Part shown: piece by piece, positions 25,873 to 34,876 of the stretch | Position numbering within the stretch: the stretch's first letter is position 1 | Layout: each line of letters opens with the position of its first letter | DNA from: Roseiarcus sp963770275 | GTDB lineage: Bacteria > Pseudomonadota > Alphaproteobacteria > Rhizobiales > Beijerinckiaceae | Direction of reading: 5' to 3' | Length of the DNA stretch: 64,000 bases | Assembly (NCBI GenBank): GCA_963770275.1 | Contig: CAVYPD010000002.1 | Location: 62,001 to 126,000, forward strand | Position numbers and translations under genes: made by a program | The notes under the pieces: generated by a model | Database searches by the model: none | Seen by the model: only the letters and a program-made list of their open reading frames with translations | What the model was told of the DNA's origin: nothing

Positions 25873-28489
25873 CTAGCGCCGCGCCTGTGGCCGCGCGCCG
25901 CCTTGCGCCTTGATCGCGCGCAGCACCTTTTCCGGCGTGATGGGCAGTTCGTCCATCCTGACGCCAACGGCGTTGAAGATCGCGTTGGCGATCGCGGGCA
26001 TGACGGGGTTAGCGCACATCTCGCCCGGGCCCTTGGCCCCAAAGGGACCGTCCGGGAGCGGGACGTTCGAGGACACTGATGTCATGGGGGCAAATGTCGC
26101 CCGGCCCCGGCATCAGGTACTCGACGAAATCGCGCGGCCCGTGGCTTGGATCCGGATAGTACGGCTCCGGGGTCTCGTAGAGGGCGTGGCTGATGCCCAT
26201 CCAGGCGCCGCCGACGAGCTGTTGCTCGACCAGGCGCGGATTGAGAGCCCGACCGAGTTCGTAGGCGCTGTCCATCCTCACCATCGCAACTTCGCCGGTT
26301 TCGTCGTCAACCTCGACTTCGGCGACGAGACAAGCGTGGGCGTAGCAGGTCGCTGGCGACATCTCTCCGGTTTCCGGATCGACGTCGGACAGGGGAACGA
26401 GGAAGATGCCGCGTCCTGATATCGTGCGCCCCTGTCGGAATTGCGCGGCGATGGCGACATCCTTGGTCGAGATCGATCGGTGCGGCGCGCCTTTGACGTG
26501 AATGTTGCCGCGCCCGTCGGTCTCGAGGTCGGCAACGTTGACTTCAAGCTCTTCAGCCGCCGCCTCCATCATCACGCCGCGAGCTTCGCGCGCCGCGGCC
26601 ATGACGGCGTTGCCCACTCGATGCGTCCCGCGCGACGCGAAACTGCCCATGCAATGGGGGCCGGTGTCGGAATCGGCCGTATCGACGTAAACGTCCTCGA
26701 CCGGCACGCCGAGCGTTTCCGCACAGATCTGGCGTGTCACCGATTTCATGCCCTGGCCGAGATCGATCGAGGACAGCGAGACGGTGAACTTGCCGCTTGG
26801 ATTGGAATGAACAAGCGCCTGGCTCGGGTCGCCGCCGAGGTTCATTCCGATTGGATAGTTCATTGACGACATGCCGCGTCCGCGGAGCTTGGCCATCTTA
26901 TCTTCTCCTGCCGCCGAAGACTGACGAGAACCGGATCGCGCCGTGTGACGGGCGCGGCCGCAGGCTGTGTTGGCGGGGGCGGGGCCGGAGGCGGCGGCCG
27001 GATCGGCTCCACGGGAGGCAGCGCGGGACGGTCGTAGACTGTGCGTTGCTGGCCAGGGTCGGCTGACGAGAATCGGCTCCCGCGCTGGCGAGGGCGCCGG
27101 CACTGCGGCGCGCTGTCCGCCAGCTTCCTTGACCGACGACATGCGCTTAAAGGCGTCGCGAATGGGCCACTTCGCCTTCTCCGCCGCGACTTGCACGCAT
27201 TCGATAAGCGCGGTGTTCTTCGCCTCGCGTCGATGGGCTTTCATGTCGCCGTCGCGATAAGCGTTGATGAGGCGGAACTCCATCGGGTCGATGCCAACAA
27301 GATGGGCGAGCTTGTCCATCTGGCATTCGATGGCGAAATCGACCGCCGTGACGCCGAACCCGCGCATCGCCGTCGCCGGCACCCGATTGGTGAACACGCA
27401 ATAGACGTCGGCGGATACATTGGGGATCGTGTACGGCCCCGGTAGGTGCGCGGCGCATTTGACCACGGCGTAGCTCGACAGGCGCGTATAGGCCCCGCTG
27501 TCGAAATAGCAGCGGAACTGACGCGCGATGATGCGTCCGTCGCGCGAAACCCCGTCCTTGATGAAGATGCGCTCGGCGCCGCGCGGGGCGCAATAGATCA
27601 TCTCCTCCTCGCGCTCGATCACGTAGCGGACCGGCCGTCCCGTCAGCATCGCGCCCAGAATGGAGAGCGGTTCGGTGACGGTGTCGACCTTGCCGCCGAA
27701 CCCGCCGCCAACCGTGCCGCCTATGAAATGAAGCTTGTTCGAAGGCACATCGAGAATCTTGGCGCAGGTGTCGAGGGAAAAGAACAGGGCCTGGGTCGAG
27801 GTGTAGACGACGTAGCGCCCGTTGGTGTCCGGCGCGGCGATCGAGCCGTTCGTCTCCGTGTGCGCCTGCTCGATCGGCGACATCTGATAGCGCTGCTCGA
27901 GAATGTGGTCGGCTGCGGCGAAACCGCGCTCGACATCGCCGAAGCGAAGCTTCTGATGGTCGTAGATGTCATGGTAGGTGAACGTGTTCTTGGGGTAGGT
28001 CTCGTTGACCACCGGCGCCCCAGGCTTGATCGCCTCCTCGACGTCAAAGACCGCCGGCAGCGGTTCATAGTCAACGCGGATCTTGGCCAAGGCCTCGAAA
28101 GCCTCACGCTGGCTGTCGGCGACGACGGCGACGATCGGCTCGCCCTTGTAGCGAACCTTGTCGACGGCGAGCGTCGGCTCATCGTCCTTGCCGAAATTGA
28201 TCAGGCTGAGCAGCGTGTTGAGATTGTGCGGCACGTCGGCGCCACGGATGATCCGGCGCACGCCGGGACTGCGCTCCGCTTCGGAGAGGTCGATACGGCG
28301 GATGCGCGCATGAGAGTGGGGGCTGCGCAGGACCTTGAGATGCAGCATGCCCTGCAGCTTGTGGTCGTTGAAATAAACCGAGGTCGCGGTGACATGGCCG
28401 AGCATGTCCTGCCGCTGCGTCGGTTTGCCAATCTCCTTGAGATTGTCGTCGCGCTCGTCGGCAAAAATGTCTTTGCGCAGTTCAAGCAT
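25873..28489 (-). CDS. Xanthine dehydrogenase family Mo-binding large subunit, frameshifted
   Basis: About 870 residues. The Mo-binding subunit pattern is clear: GTVGGGFGGKVDTVTEPLSI, VPATAMRGFGVTAVDFAIE, SSIDLGQGMKSVTRQICAET, and near the end GPFGAKGPGEMCANPVMPA with the catalytic Glu. It is not a CO dehydrogenase: the loop reads AMRGFG instead of AYxCSFR. An extra base near 26056 (CCCGGAC) moves the last 60 residues into another frame. Residues about 455-530 (27125-26905) are an unusual Pro/Ala/Arg-rich insertion. The three subunits lie head to tail with 11-14 bp gaps. The substrate is probably an N-heterocycle, aldehyde or aromatic compound. Confidence 0.85.
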
Positions 28490-28500
28490 AGGTCACCCTT

Positions 28501-28983
28501 TCAGGCGCGCCGTTCGGTCCGCCGCGCGGCGGCGGCGAGAACGGCGTTGATGATCGACTCATAGCCAGTGCACCGGCAGATGTTGCCGGAAATCGCCTCG
28601 ACAACTTCGACACGGCTGGGATCGGGGTTGCGATCGATGAGCGCCTTCGCGGCCATGAGCATTCCCGGCGTGCAATAGCCGCACTGGGCGGCGAAATTGT
28701 CCATGAACTCCGCTTGAAGCGGATGAAGCTCGGGGCCGGTCTTGAGACCATCGGCGGTCTCGATCGATTTGCCGGCGACCGTCTCCGCGAGCGTTATGCA
28801 CGACAGCACGGGTTCGCCGTCGATCAGCACCGTGCAGGCGCCGCAGCCACCCTGCCCGCAGCCGAACTTGGGTGAATGATCGCCGACTTCGTCGCGCAAA
28901 GCCGAAAGCAGGCTCATGCCTCCATCGACGAAGATCGCCACCTCGCGGTCGTTGTGTCGAAATTGGAGCGGCGTCTTTGCCAT
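28501..28983 (-). CDS. Molybdenum hydroxylase 2Fe-2S subunit (CoxS-like)
   Basis: The 160-residue electron-transfer subunit has both iron-sulfur sites. The plant-ferredoxin-type site is KFGCGQGGCGACTVLIDG plus PVLSCITL; the second site, next to the cofactor, is CGYCTPGMLMAA and ISGNICRCTGYESI. It passes electrons from the Mo centre to the FAD subunit. The start at 28983 (MAKTPLQFRHND) is preferred because upstream sequence overlaps the FAD gene. There is no Tat signal, so the complex is cytoplasmic, unlike the PaoABC set at 43-47 kb. Confidence 0.93.
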   Translation of the reverse strand: MAKTPLQFRHNDREVAIFVDGGMSLLSALRDEVGDHSPKFGCGQGGCGACTVLIDGEPVLSCITLAETVAGKSIETADGLKTGPELHPLQAEFMDNFAAQCGYCTPGMLMAAKALIDRNPDPSRVEVVEAISGNICRCTGYESIINAVLAAAARRTERRA

Positions 28984-28997
28984 GCGTATGTCTTTCT

Positions 28998-29816
28998 TCA
29001 GCCGTCCTGCCCGAGCAGCAGCCGTCGCAGATGCACGCCGACGACTTCGCGGCGATACCACGCGCTGGCGATCGCGTCGTTCGCCGGCGAAGTTCCCTCG
29101 GCGGCGGCCGCCACCGCCGCGGCGACGCCGGCCTCGTCGAGTGTTTTGCCTTCAAGCGCCCGCTCGGCGGCCTTGGCTCGAATGGCTGTCGGCGCCATCG
29201 CGCCGTAAGCGATGCGCGGGCCCGAGACGCGTCCGCCGACCGCCGAGAGGGACACGGCGATCGACAGCACGGAAACGCCCTTCGGCTTGACCCGCGCCAC
29301 CTTGCGGAAGCGGAACGCTTCGGGACTCGACGGCCGGTCGCAGGTGACGCTGAGGACGAGCGCGCCCGGCGATCGGTCGCGGCTCGCCAGAAATTCCTCG
29401 AGCGCCATATCCCGCGCGCCATAGCCGCTCATGACGGACACCGTCGCCTCGAGCGCAAGCAGCGCGACAGCCAGATCGCCATAGGGCGCAGGGGCGAAAA
29501 GATTGCCGCCGACGGTCGCGTTCGTGCGCACGGCCGGACCGCCAATCAGGCGCGCAGGCGCATGCAGAAAGGACAGCTCGCGCTCTCGCAAGATCTGAGA
29601 CAAGGTTACGCCCGCGCCGATCGTGATGCGCGCGCCGCTGGCTCGAATCTGGGTCAGCGAACGATCCTCGAGGCGCACGATCGTGGATATCGACACATCG
29701 CCTTCATTGAGCGCCCTCATCACCAGCGTGCCGCCGCCGATGTAGCGCGCGGAGCGGTCGGACAGCGCAGCGGCCGCTTCGGTCGGCGTGGCGAAGGTCT
29801 TCACTGTCACCGGCAT
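28998..29816 (-). CDS. Molybdenum hydroxylase FAD-binding subunit (CoxM-like)
   Basis: The 272-residue protein has the vanillyl-alcohol-oxidase-type FAD fold: ARYIGGGTLVMRALNEGDV (the normal AGGT/GGGT pyrophosphate loop) and ATVGGNLFAPAPYGDLAVAL (TIGGN motif). The C-terminal CO_deh_flav domain follows (RIAYGAMAPTAIRAKAAERAL). It hands electrons to the final acceptor. It is the first of the three enzyme genes in transcription order (M-S-L, as in cox operons), with 14 bp to the FeS subunit. Confidence 0.9.
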   Translation of the reverse strand: MPVTVKTFATPTEAAAALSDRSARYIGGGTLVMRALNEGDVSISTIVRLEDRSLTQIRASGARITIGAGVTLSQILRERELSFLHAPARLIGGPAVRTNATVGGNLFAPAPYGDLAVALLALEATVSVMSGYGARDMALEEFLASRDRSPGALVLSVTCDRPSSPEAFRFRKVARVKPKGVSVLSIAVSLSAVGGRVSGPRIAYGAMAPTAIRAKAAERALEGKTLDEAGVAAAVAAAAEGTSPANDAIASAWYRREVVGVHLRRLLLGQDG

Positions 29817-29832
29817 CGTGAACCGAGCGCTT

Positions 29833-30276
29833 TCATGGAGACTCGCTGAGGTGCTTGCGGATGGCGTCGAAACCCGCCTGAAAGATCCCGTCGCTGACCA
29901 AGTCGGTCATGGGCTTCTCGTCCCCGGGACGGGTGGTGAAGCGCGACTCCCAATGCCAGAACGTGCGGTCGCCATCGGTGACCGGCAACAGCCGCACGTG
30001 GGCGACATAGTTGAACAGGGGAATCGGGGTATCGAGCAGGCAATAGCTGAAGCTCTGCTCAAGGTCCGAGAGCGCAAGCAATTGCTCGCGCAGCTCAGAG
30101 CCGTCGGCAAGCTTAACGCGGCGCACGCAACCGATGCGATCCGCGCTCTGGCTGCGCTCGATGGCGCTGGTCGCGAGAGCAGGGTGCCAGCGATCGAAGC
30201 CGTTGAAGTCGCGCAGCACGCCCCAGACCTGGTCGGCCGAGGCGTCGATGATCGTGCTCCTGACTACGTGAGCCAT
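29833..30276 (-). CDS. SRPBCC/polyketide-cyclase-like protein, copy 1 (CoxG-like)
   Basis: The 147-residue START/Bet v1-fold protein opens MAHVVRSTIIDASADQVWGV and has LRDFNGFDRWHPAL and VRLLPVTDGDRTFWHWESRF. CoxG-type proteins of this fold accompany aerobic CO dehydrogenase operons and are thought to help attach the enzyme to the membrane or bind a hydrophobic ligand. It is adjacent to and clearly paralogous with the next gene (same DFNG...WHPA and LxPVTDGxRTF positions), 2 bp apart. No transmembrane segment is present. Confidence 0.83.
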   Translation of the reverse strand: MAHVVRSTIIDASADQVWGVLRDFNGFDRWHPALATSAIERSQSADRIGCVRRVKLADGSELREQLLALSDLEQSFSYCLLDTPIPLFNYVAHVRLLPVTDGDRTFWHWESRFTTRPGDEKPMTDLVSDGIFQAGFDAIRKHLSESP

Positions 30277-30278
30277 CT

Positions 30279-30716
30279 CTATCCGCCGAACGCCCGTTTG
30301 AGGGCGTCGAACCCACCCTGAAACACGTTCCCGCCGATGTTGGCGATGAGCTCGCCTTCCCGCTCGGGCGCGCAATCGAATTCCGCCGTCCATTCGGCGA
30401 AAGTCCGTTCGCCGTCGGTCACCGGCGTCAGACGCAACGTCGCGACATAGTTCTCGACGCCCATCGGCGATTCGAGGATCCCGTAGGTGCAGAACATGTC
30501 GTAGTCGGAGAGGCCGAGCAGCTTCTCCCGGATCCGGTCGCCATTGCGCAAGCGGAAGTCGCGTACGCAGCCGATCTTGTCCGAGGGTTCTCCGCCTTCG
30601 ATGCGGCTCTCGGCGATCGCCGGGTGCCAATTCGGCATGCCGTTGAAGTCGCGCACACGGGCCCATACCCGGTCGCTGCGGCCGTTGATTACGCTGGAAA
30701 CAAAAACGCGCGCCAT
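30279..30716 (-). CDS. SRPBCC/polyketide-cyclase-like protein, copy 2
   Basis: The 145-residue paralogue of the previous protein starts MARVFVSSVINGRSDRVWAR and has VRDFNGMPNWHPAIAESRI, CVRDFRLRNGDRIREKLLGL and LRLTPVTDGERTFAEWTAEF. It forms a hydrophobic pocket fold; ligand unknown. Its start lies inside the last codons of the flotillin gene (28-bp overlap) and its stop is 2 bp from the next start. All are therefore probably translated from one mRNA. The tandem may act as a heterodimer. Confidence 0.83.
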   Translation of the reverse strand: MARVFVSSVINGRSDRVWARVRDFNGMPNWHPAIAESRIEGGEPSDKIGCVRDFRLRNGDRIREKLLGLSDYDMFCTYGILESPMGVENYVATLRLTPVTDGERTFAEWTAEFDCAPEREGELIANIGGNVFQGGFDALKRAFGG

Positions 30717-33700
30717 GGGCCGGCTAGCTCCTCTTGCGGGGCGCAGGATCCGCCGCTCGCGGGAGGCGGCCCGTCAGCCTCCTTTTTTGGCGCCGTATCC
30801 TTGCGAATCCCTTGCATGTCGCGCGCTTCGCGAATGAGGCCGGGCATTCGTGCAAGGCTCCCGCCTTCGACGCCGATATCGGCCAGGAGCGAATCGATGA
30901 GGGGCGCCTGCACGCGGTAGCGAAGGGCCGAGTCGATCACTTCGTCGGTTGCGCTCCGCCCGCCATTGCCTCCGGAATTGCCGCCGTTCAGGCCATCGAC
31001 CTGGAGAATGCGGATGCCCTCGATCTTCTCCATCGGCTTCACGCTTTCGCGCACGATGCCTTCGATCCGGTCGAGCAGCTTGCGCCGGAACAGCGAGTAG
31101 CGCGCGGGTTCGGTCAGCACGTTCTCGGCTTCGTTCAGGAGCCTCTGCGCCTCGGCTTCGACGGCTGCGCGCACCCGCTCGGCTTCCGCAGCGATGCGCG
31201 TCTCGTCGGCCGCCTTCTCGGCCAGCAGCACTTCGATTGAGCGGCGCCGACGGGCGACCTCGGTGTCGCGCACCGTGACGACCCGCTCCTCCGCTTCCGT
31301 GGCGCGGGCTTTCGCAATCTCCGCTTCCGCTTGCGCGGCCGAGTGTTCAAGGGACTTCTGATAGAGGGCGATCGCCTTCTCCATCAGCGCGGTCTCGACG
31401 ACCCTCTCGCGCTCAACCTCGAGCTTGCGCAAGTCACGTTCGCGCGTGACTCGCGCTTCGTCGATGCCGCGGTCGGAGGCGATTCTGGCGCGCTCGACGT
31501 CCTCGCGGGAGGCGATCTCGGCCTCCTGCAACGCCTGCAACCGCCCAATCTCGAGTTGCTCGATCGAGCGGCGCCGTTCAAGCCGCGCGGCGTCCAAGAC
31601 CTGTTCGCGCTCGACGTCGGTCTTCTCGATCTGTTGCTTGGCGGCGATCTCGGCCTGCCGCACGAGACGGTCGGCGCCGATGCGCTCGGATCGCTTCGAG
31701 GAGAACGCGATCGTGCGCTCCTCGTCGGCGATTTCGATCGCCTGCTTCTGCTCGATGTTGAGCACTTCGCGCGTTTTTTGAGACGCGATGCGGTCGGCTT
31801 CGAGGGCAAGCTCGACGCCAACGCGCTGACGCTCCACGGCGTCGCGGCGCCTCAGCTCCGCCGCTTCGAGCGCTTCGGTTCTCGCGATCTCGCGGCTTCG
31901 CGTGTCCTGATCGGCCTCGATCCGATCGGCCGCGACGGCCTTTTCCTGCGCGATGCGGGCGGCTTCGATCGCCTCGCGCGCTTTGATGTCCGCCTCCTCC
32001 AGCGCCTGCGTGCGAACGATCTCCCGCGCTCGCACCTCCTGGTCCTTGGCGATCCGGTCCGCCTGGATCTTCCGGTCCTGAGCGATACGGGCCAATTCGA
32101 CCAGCTCGCGCGCGGCGATTTCCGCCGTCTCGAGATTCTCGTTGCGGGCGATCTCGAGCCGCCGAGTCTCCTGATCGGCGGAGATCGTTTCGGCAGTCGT
32201 CGCTTTCTCCTGGGCGATGCGCGCGGTCCGCGTCGCCTGGAGCGCCGCAATCTCGGCTTCCTCGATCGCCTGCCTGCGGGCGATCTCCTCGCCTTGGGTC
32301 GTTTGCTGGCTCTCGATGCGGGCCAGCGTAATGGTCCTCTCCTGCGCGATCCGGGCCGCTTCAATCGTCCTGCGGGCGGAAATGTCGGCCTCTTCGAGCA
32401 CCCGATTGCGCGTGATTTCAAGCGCCCGGACGCGCTCTTCCTGAGCGATGCGGGTCGCCTCAGTTGCTTCGCGCGCGGCGATTCCAGCTTCCTCGATTGT
32501 CTGATTGCGGGTGATTTCGAGCGACCGGGTGCTCTGATCGGCGGCAATGCGGTCCGCGGCCAGCGCCTGGTCGCGAGCGATTTTTGCCCCCTCGATCGCC
32601 TGGTGAGCCGTTATCTCGGCCTCTTCGATTGTCCGGGTGCGCGCGATCTCCAGCGCGCGGACCCGCTCGTCGGCCGCGATCCGCTCTGCGTTGATGGTGG
32701 TCATCTGCACAATTCGCAGCTTCTCCGTCGTCTCCCGCGCCGAGATCTCGGCCTCGTCGACCGCTCTCGTCCGTTCGATTTCACGGCGGCGCGTTTCCTC
32801 CTCGTTGACAATCCGCGATTCGGTCACCACGCGTTCTTGAAGGATACGGGCCTTCTCGACGATTTCGCGCGCCCCGATCTCCGCTTCTTCAACAGCGCGA
32901 GCGCGCTCGATCTCGGTGTGGCGCACTTCGCGTTCGGAGGCGATGCGGGCCGTGTCGACGGAACGCTGATTGGCGATCCGCGCCTTCTCGATTCCCTCGC
33001 GCGCCGAAATCTCGATTTCCTCGACCGCGCGCGTCCGCTCGATTTCCTTTTGCCGGACCTCGCGCTCGGAGGCGATGCGCGCTTCGCTGATCGCCTGCTC
33101 GTTGGCGATACGCGCTTTTTCGATCGCCTCACGGGCCGAAATCTGCGCTTGCTCGGCTTCAGTCTCGCGCAAAGCGCGCTCGCGGGCGACCTCGGTGCGC
33201 TGCACCGCGCGTCTCACTTCGATGTCGCGCTGTTGAGCCAGGCGAGCCGCTTCGCTGTCGCGCTCGATGTCGAGGGCCTGCCGCTCGGCCTCCAGATTGC
33301 GCGTGCGGATCTTGATCATCGAATCCTGTTCGATGTCGTTGCGCAACTTCCGGCGGTCCTCGATGTCCTCCATCAGCTTGGTCAAACCCTCGGCGTCGAA
33401 CCGGTTCGAGGGATTGAAGAACTCGAGGTCGGTCTGATCGAGGTCGGTGATCGCGACCGACTCGAGCTCCAGACCGTTCTGGGCCAGCGCCTCCTGGGCC
33501 GCGGCTTTGATGCGAGCAACATAATCGCCACGTTGCTCGTGCATCTGCTCCATCGTCATCTCGGAGGCGACCGACCGCAGCGCGGAGACGAACTTGCCCG
33601 ACAGAAGAGCGTGGAGTCGCTCAGGCTCGAGCGTGCGCCGCCCAAGCGTTGCCGCCGCGATCGCCACCGCCTCTCGTGTGGCCTGGACGCGGACATAGAA

Positions 33701-33993
33701 GTCCGCCTCGATATCGATGCGCATGCGGTCGCGGGTGATAAGGGCGCCCCCTTTTCGCGCACGATCTGCATCGGCAGCACGTTCATGTTGACGGGGGTAA
33801 AGTCGTGGATGAACGGCAGGACGAAAGCGCCCCCGTTGATGACGACCCGCTCGCCGAGAAAGCCGGTGCGCACGAACGACACCTCGCTCGATGAGCGATG
33901 ATAGAGCCAGTTGACCACATACACGACGACCACGATGACGATGATCGCGATGATGAGCCAGAGGATCAGATTTCCGATCAAGAGCCCCGACAT
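30689..33993 (-). CDS. Giant flotillin-family protein with a hendecad repeat array, frameshifted
   Basis: About 1,100 residues, roughly twice the usual flotillin length. An N-terminal membrane segment (LIGNLILWLIIAIIVIVVVV) leads into the SPFH/band-7 domain (SFVRTGFLGERVVINGGAFV, ADFYVRVQATREAVAIAAAT). From about residue 271 to 860 the protein is an almost unbroken helix of 44-residue repeats made of four 11-residue units, for example EIERTRAVEEA, EISAREAIEKA, RIANQRSVDTA, RIASEREVRHT. About 13 copies are present; two are 33 residues long, and one near the C-terminal end is 36 and irregular. The C-terminal flotillin tail (LLDRIEGIVRESVKPMEKIE) and a Gly/Asn-rich end follow. A base is missing in a G run near 33745, which splits the first 82 residues from the rest. 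Flotillins scaffold membrane microdomains; here it sits inside the catabolic run. Confidence 0.88.
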
Positions 33994-34042
33994 TTTCCCA
34001 TTCCTCCCTTGCGTCCCGCTCTTCCTGGCGTTGCCCTGATTA

Positions 34043-34876
34043 TCATTGTCGGCTGATCGATTTGAATCGGCGGACCTGCTCGGTCAGCGCGGTTTCGACC
34101 GGCAAGCGCTCCATGGAAGAAGCGCCGTAGAATCCGTGACAGGTCTTGGTGGACTTCATGATGAAGTCGGCATCGGCGGGTTCGGCGATCGGACCGCCAT
34201 GGGCCAAGATGAGAATGTCGGGCCGGACCTTGATCGCGGCGGCGGCCCATGAGTCGATGAGCGCCGGACACTCGTTCAGCTTGCGCCCTGTCTGGGCGCC
34301 GATGGCGCCGCCCGTCGTCAAACCGAGGTGGCAGACGATGATGTCAGCGCCGGCCTTCGCCATCGCTTCCGCCTCGCCCTCATTGAAGACGTAAGGCGTG
34401 GTCAAGAGATCCTTCTTGTGCGCGGTCGCGATCATATCGACCTCAAGGCCGTAGGACATGCCCGTCTCCTCGAGGTTTACCCGAAAAGTGCCGTCGATGA
34501 GACCGACTGTCGGAAAGTTCTGCACGCCGGCAAATCCGAGCGCTTTGATCTCGTCGAGGAAGACCTCCATCCGGCGGAAGGGGTCGGTGCCGTTGACGCC
34601 GGCCAGGACCGGCGTGCGCCGGACCACCGGCAGCACTTCGCGCGCCATGTCGACGACGATCGCATTGGCGTCGCCGTAGGCGAGCAAGCCCGCAAGCGAG
34701 CCGCGCCCGGCCATGCGATAGCGGCCGGAATTGTAGATGACGATCAGGTCGACGCCGCCCGCTTCCTCGCATTTGGCGGAAAGCCCGGTGCCCGCGCCAC
34801 CGCCAACGATCGGTTCGCCGCGCGCGGCCATCGCACGGAATTTCTCCATCAACGCCGATCGGGTCAATGCGGTCAT
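34043..34876 (-). CDS. Phosphoenolpyruvate hydrolase-like TIM-barrel protein (Tm-1 C-terminal domain family)
   Basis: The 277-residue protein has the pattern of the PEP-hydrolase/Tm-1 C-terminal TIM-barrel family: PIVGGGAGTGLSAKCEEAGG, VDLIVIYNSGRYRMAGRGSL, GVNGTDPFRRMEVFLDEIK, GFAGVQNFPTVGLIDGTFR and GFYGASSMERLPVETALTEQ. In plants the domain forms the second half of the tomato Tm-1 protein; the bacterial reaction is not established. Its ATG overlaps the stop of the ABC-Tm-1 fusion gene by 4 bp, so the two halves of a Tm-1-like protein are produced from coupled genes. Confidence 0.85.
   Translation of the reverse strand: MTALTRSALMEKFRAMAARGEPIVGGGAGTGLSAKCEEAGGVDLIVIYNSGRYRMAGRGSLAGLLAYGDANAIVVDMAREVLPVVRRTPVLAGVNGTDPFRRMEVFLDEIKALGFAGVQNFPTVGLIDGTFRVNLEETGMSYGLEVDMIATAHKKDLLTTPYVFNEGEAEAMAKAGADIIVCHLGLTTGGAIGAQTGRKLNECPALIDSWAAAAIKVRPDILILAHGGPIAEPADADFIMKSTKTCHGFYGASSMERLPVETALTEQVRRFKSISRQ

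Noticed and set aside
25873..28489. Annotation of the Mo subunit as CO dehydrogenase CoxL
   Set aside because: The active-site loop reads AMRGFG rather than AYxCSFR, so CO oxidation is not supported despite CoxD/E/G neighbours.
30900..33300. Regular DNA repeats that could be mistaken for a CRISPR or tandem satellite
   Set aside because: The 132-bp period is in frame, degenerate at third positions and encodes the flotillin 44-residue repeat; there are no identical repeats with unique spacers.
31331..33901. An 856-codon open frame on the plus strand opposite the flotillin gene
   Set aside because: It is the antisense of the repetitive GC-rich flotillin rod; it has no start signal or family pattern and its periodicity is inherited from the coding strand.
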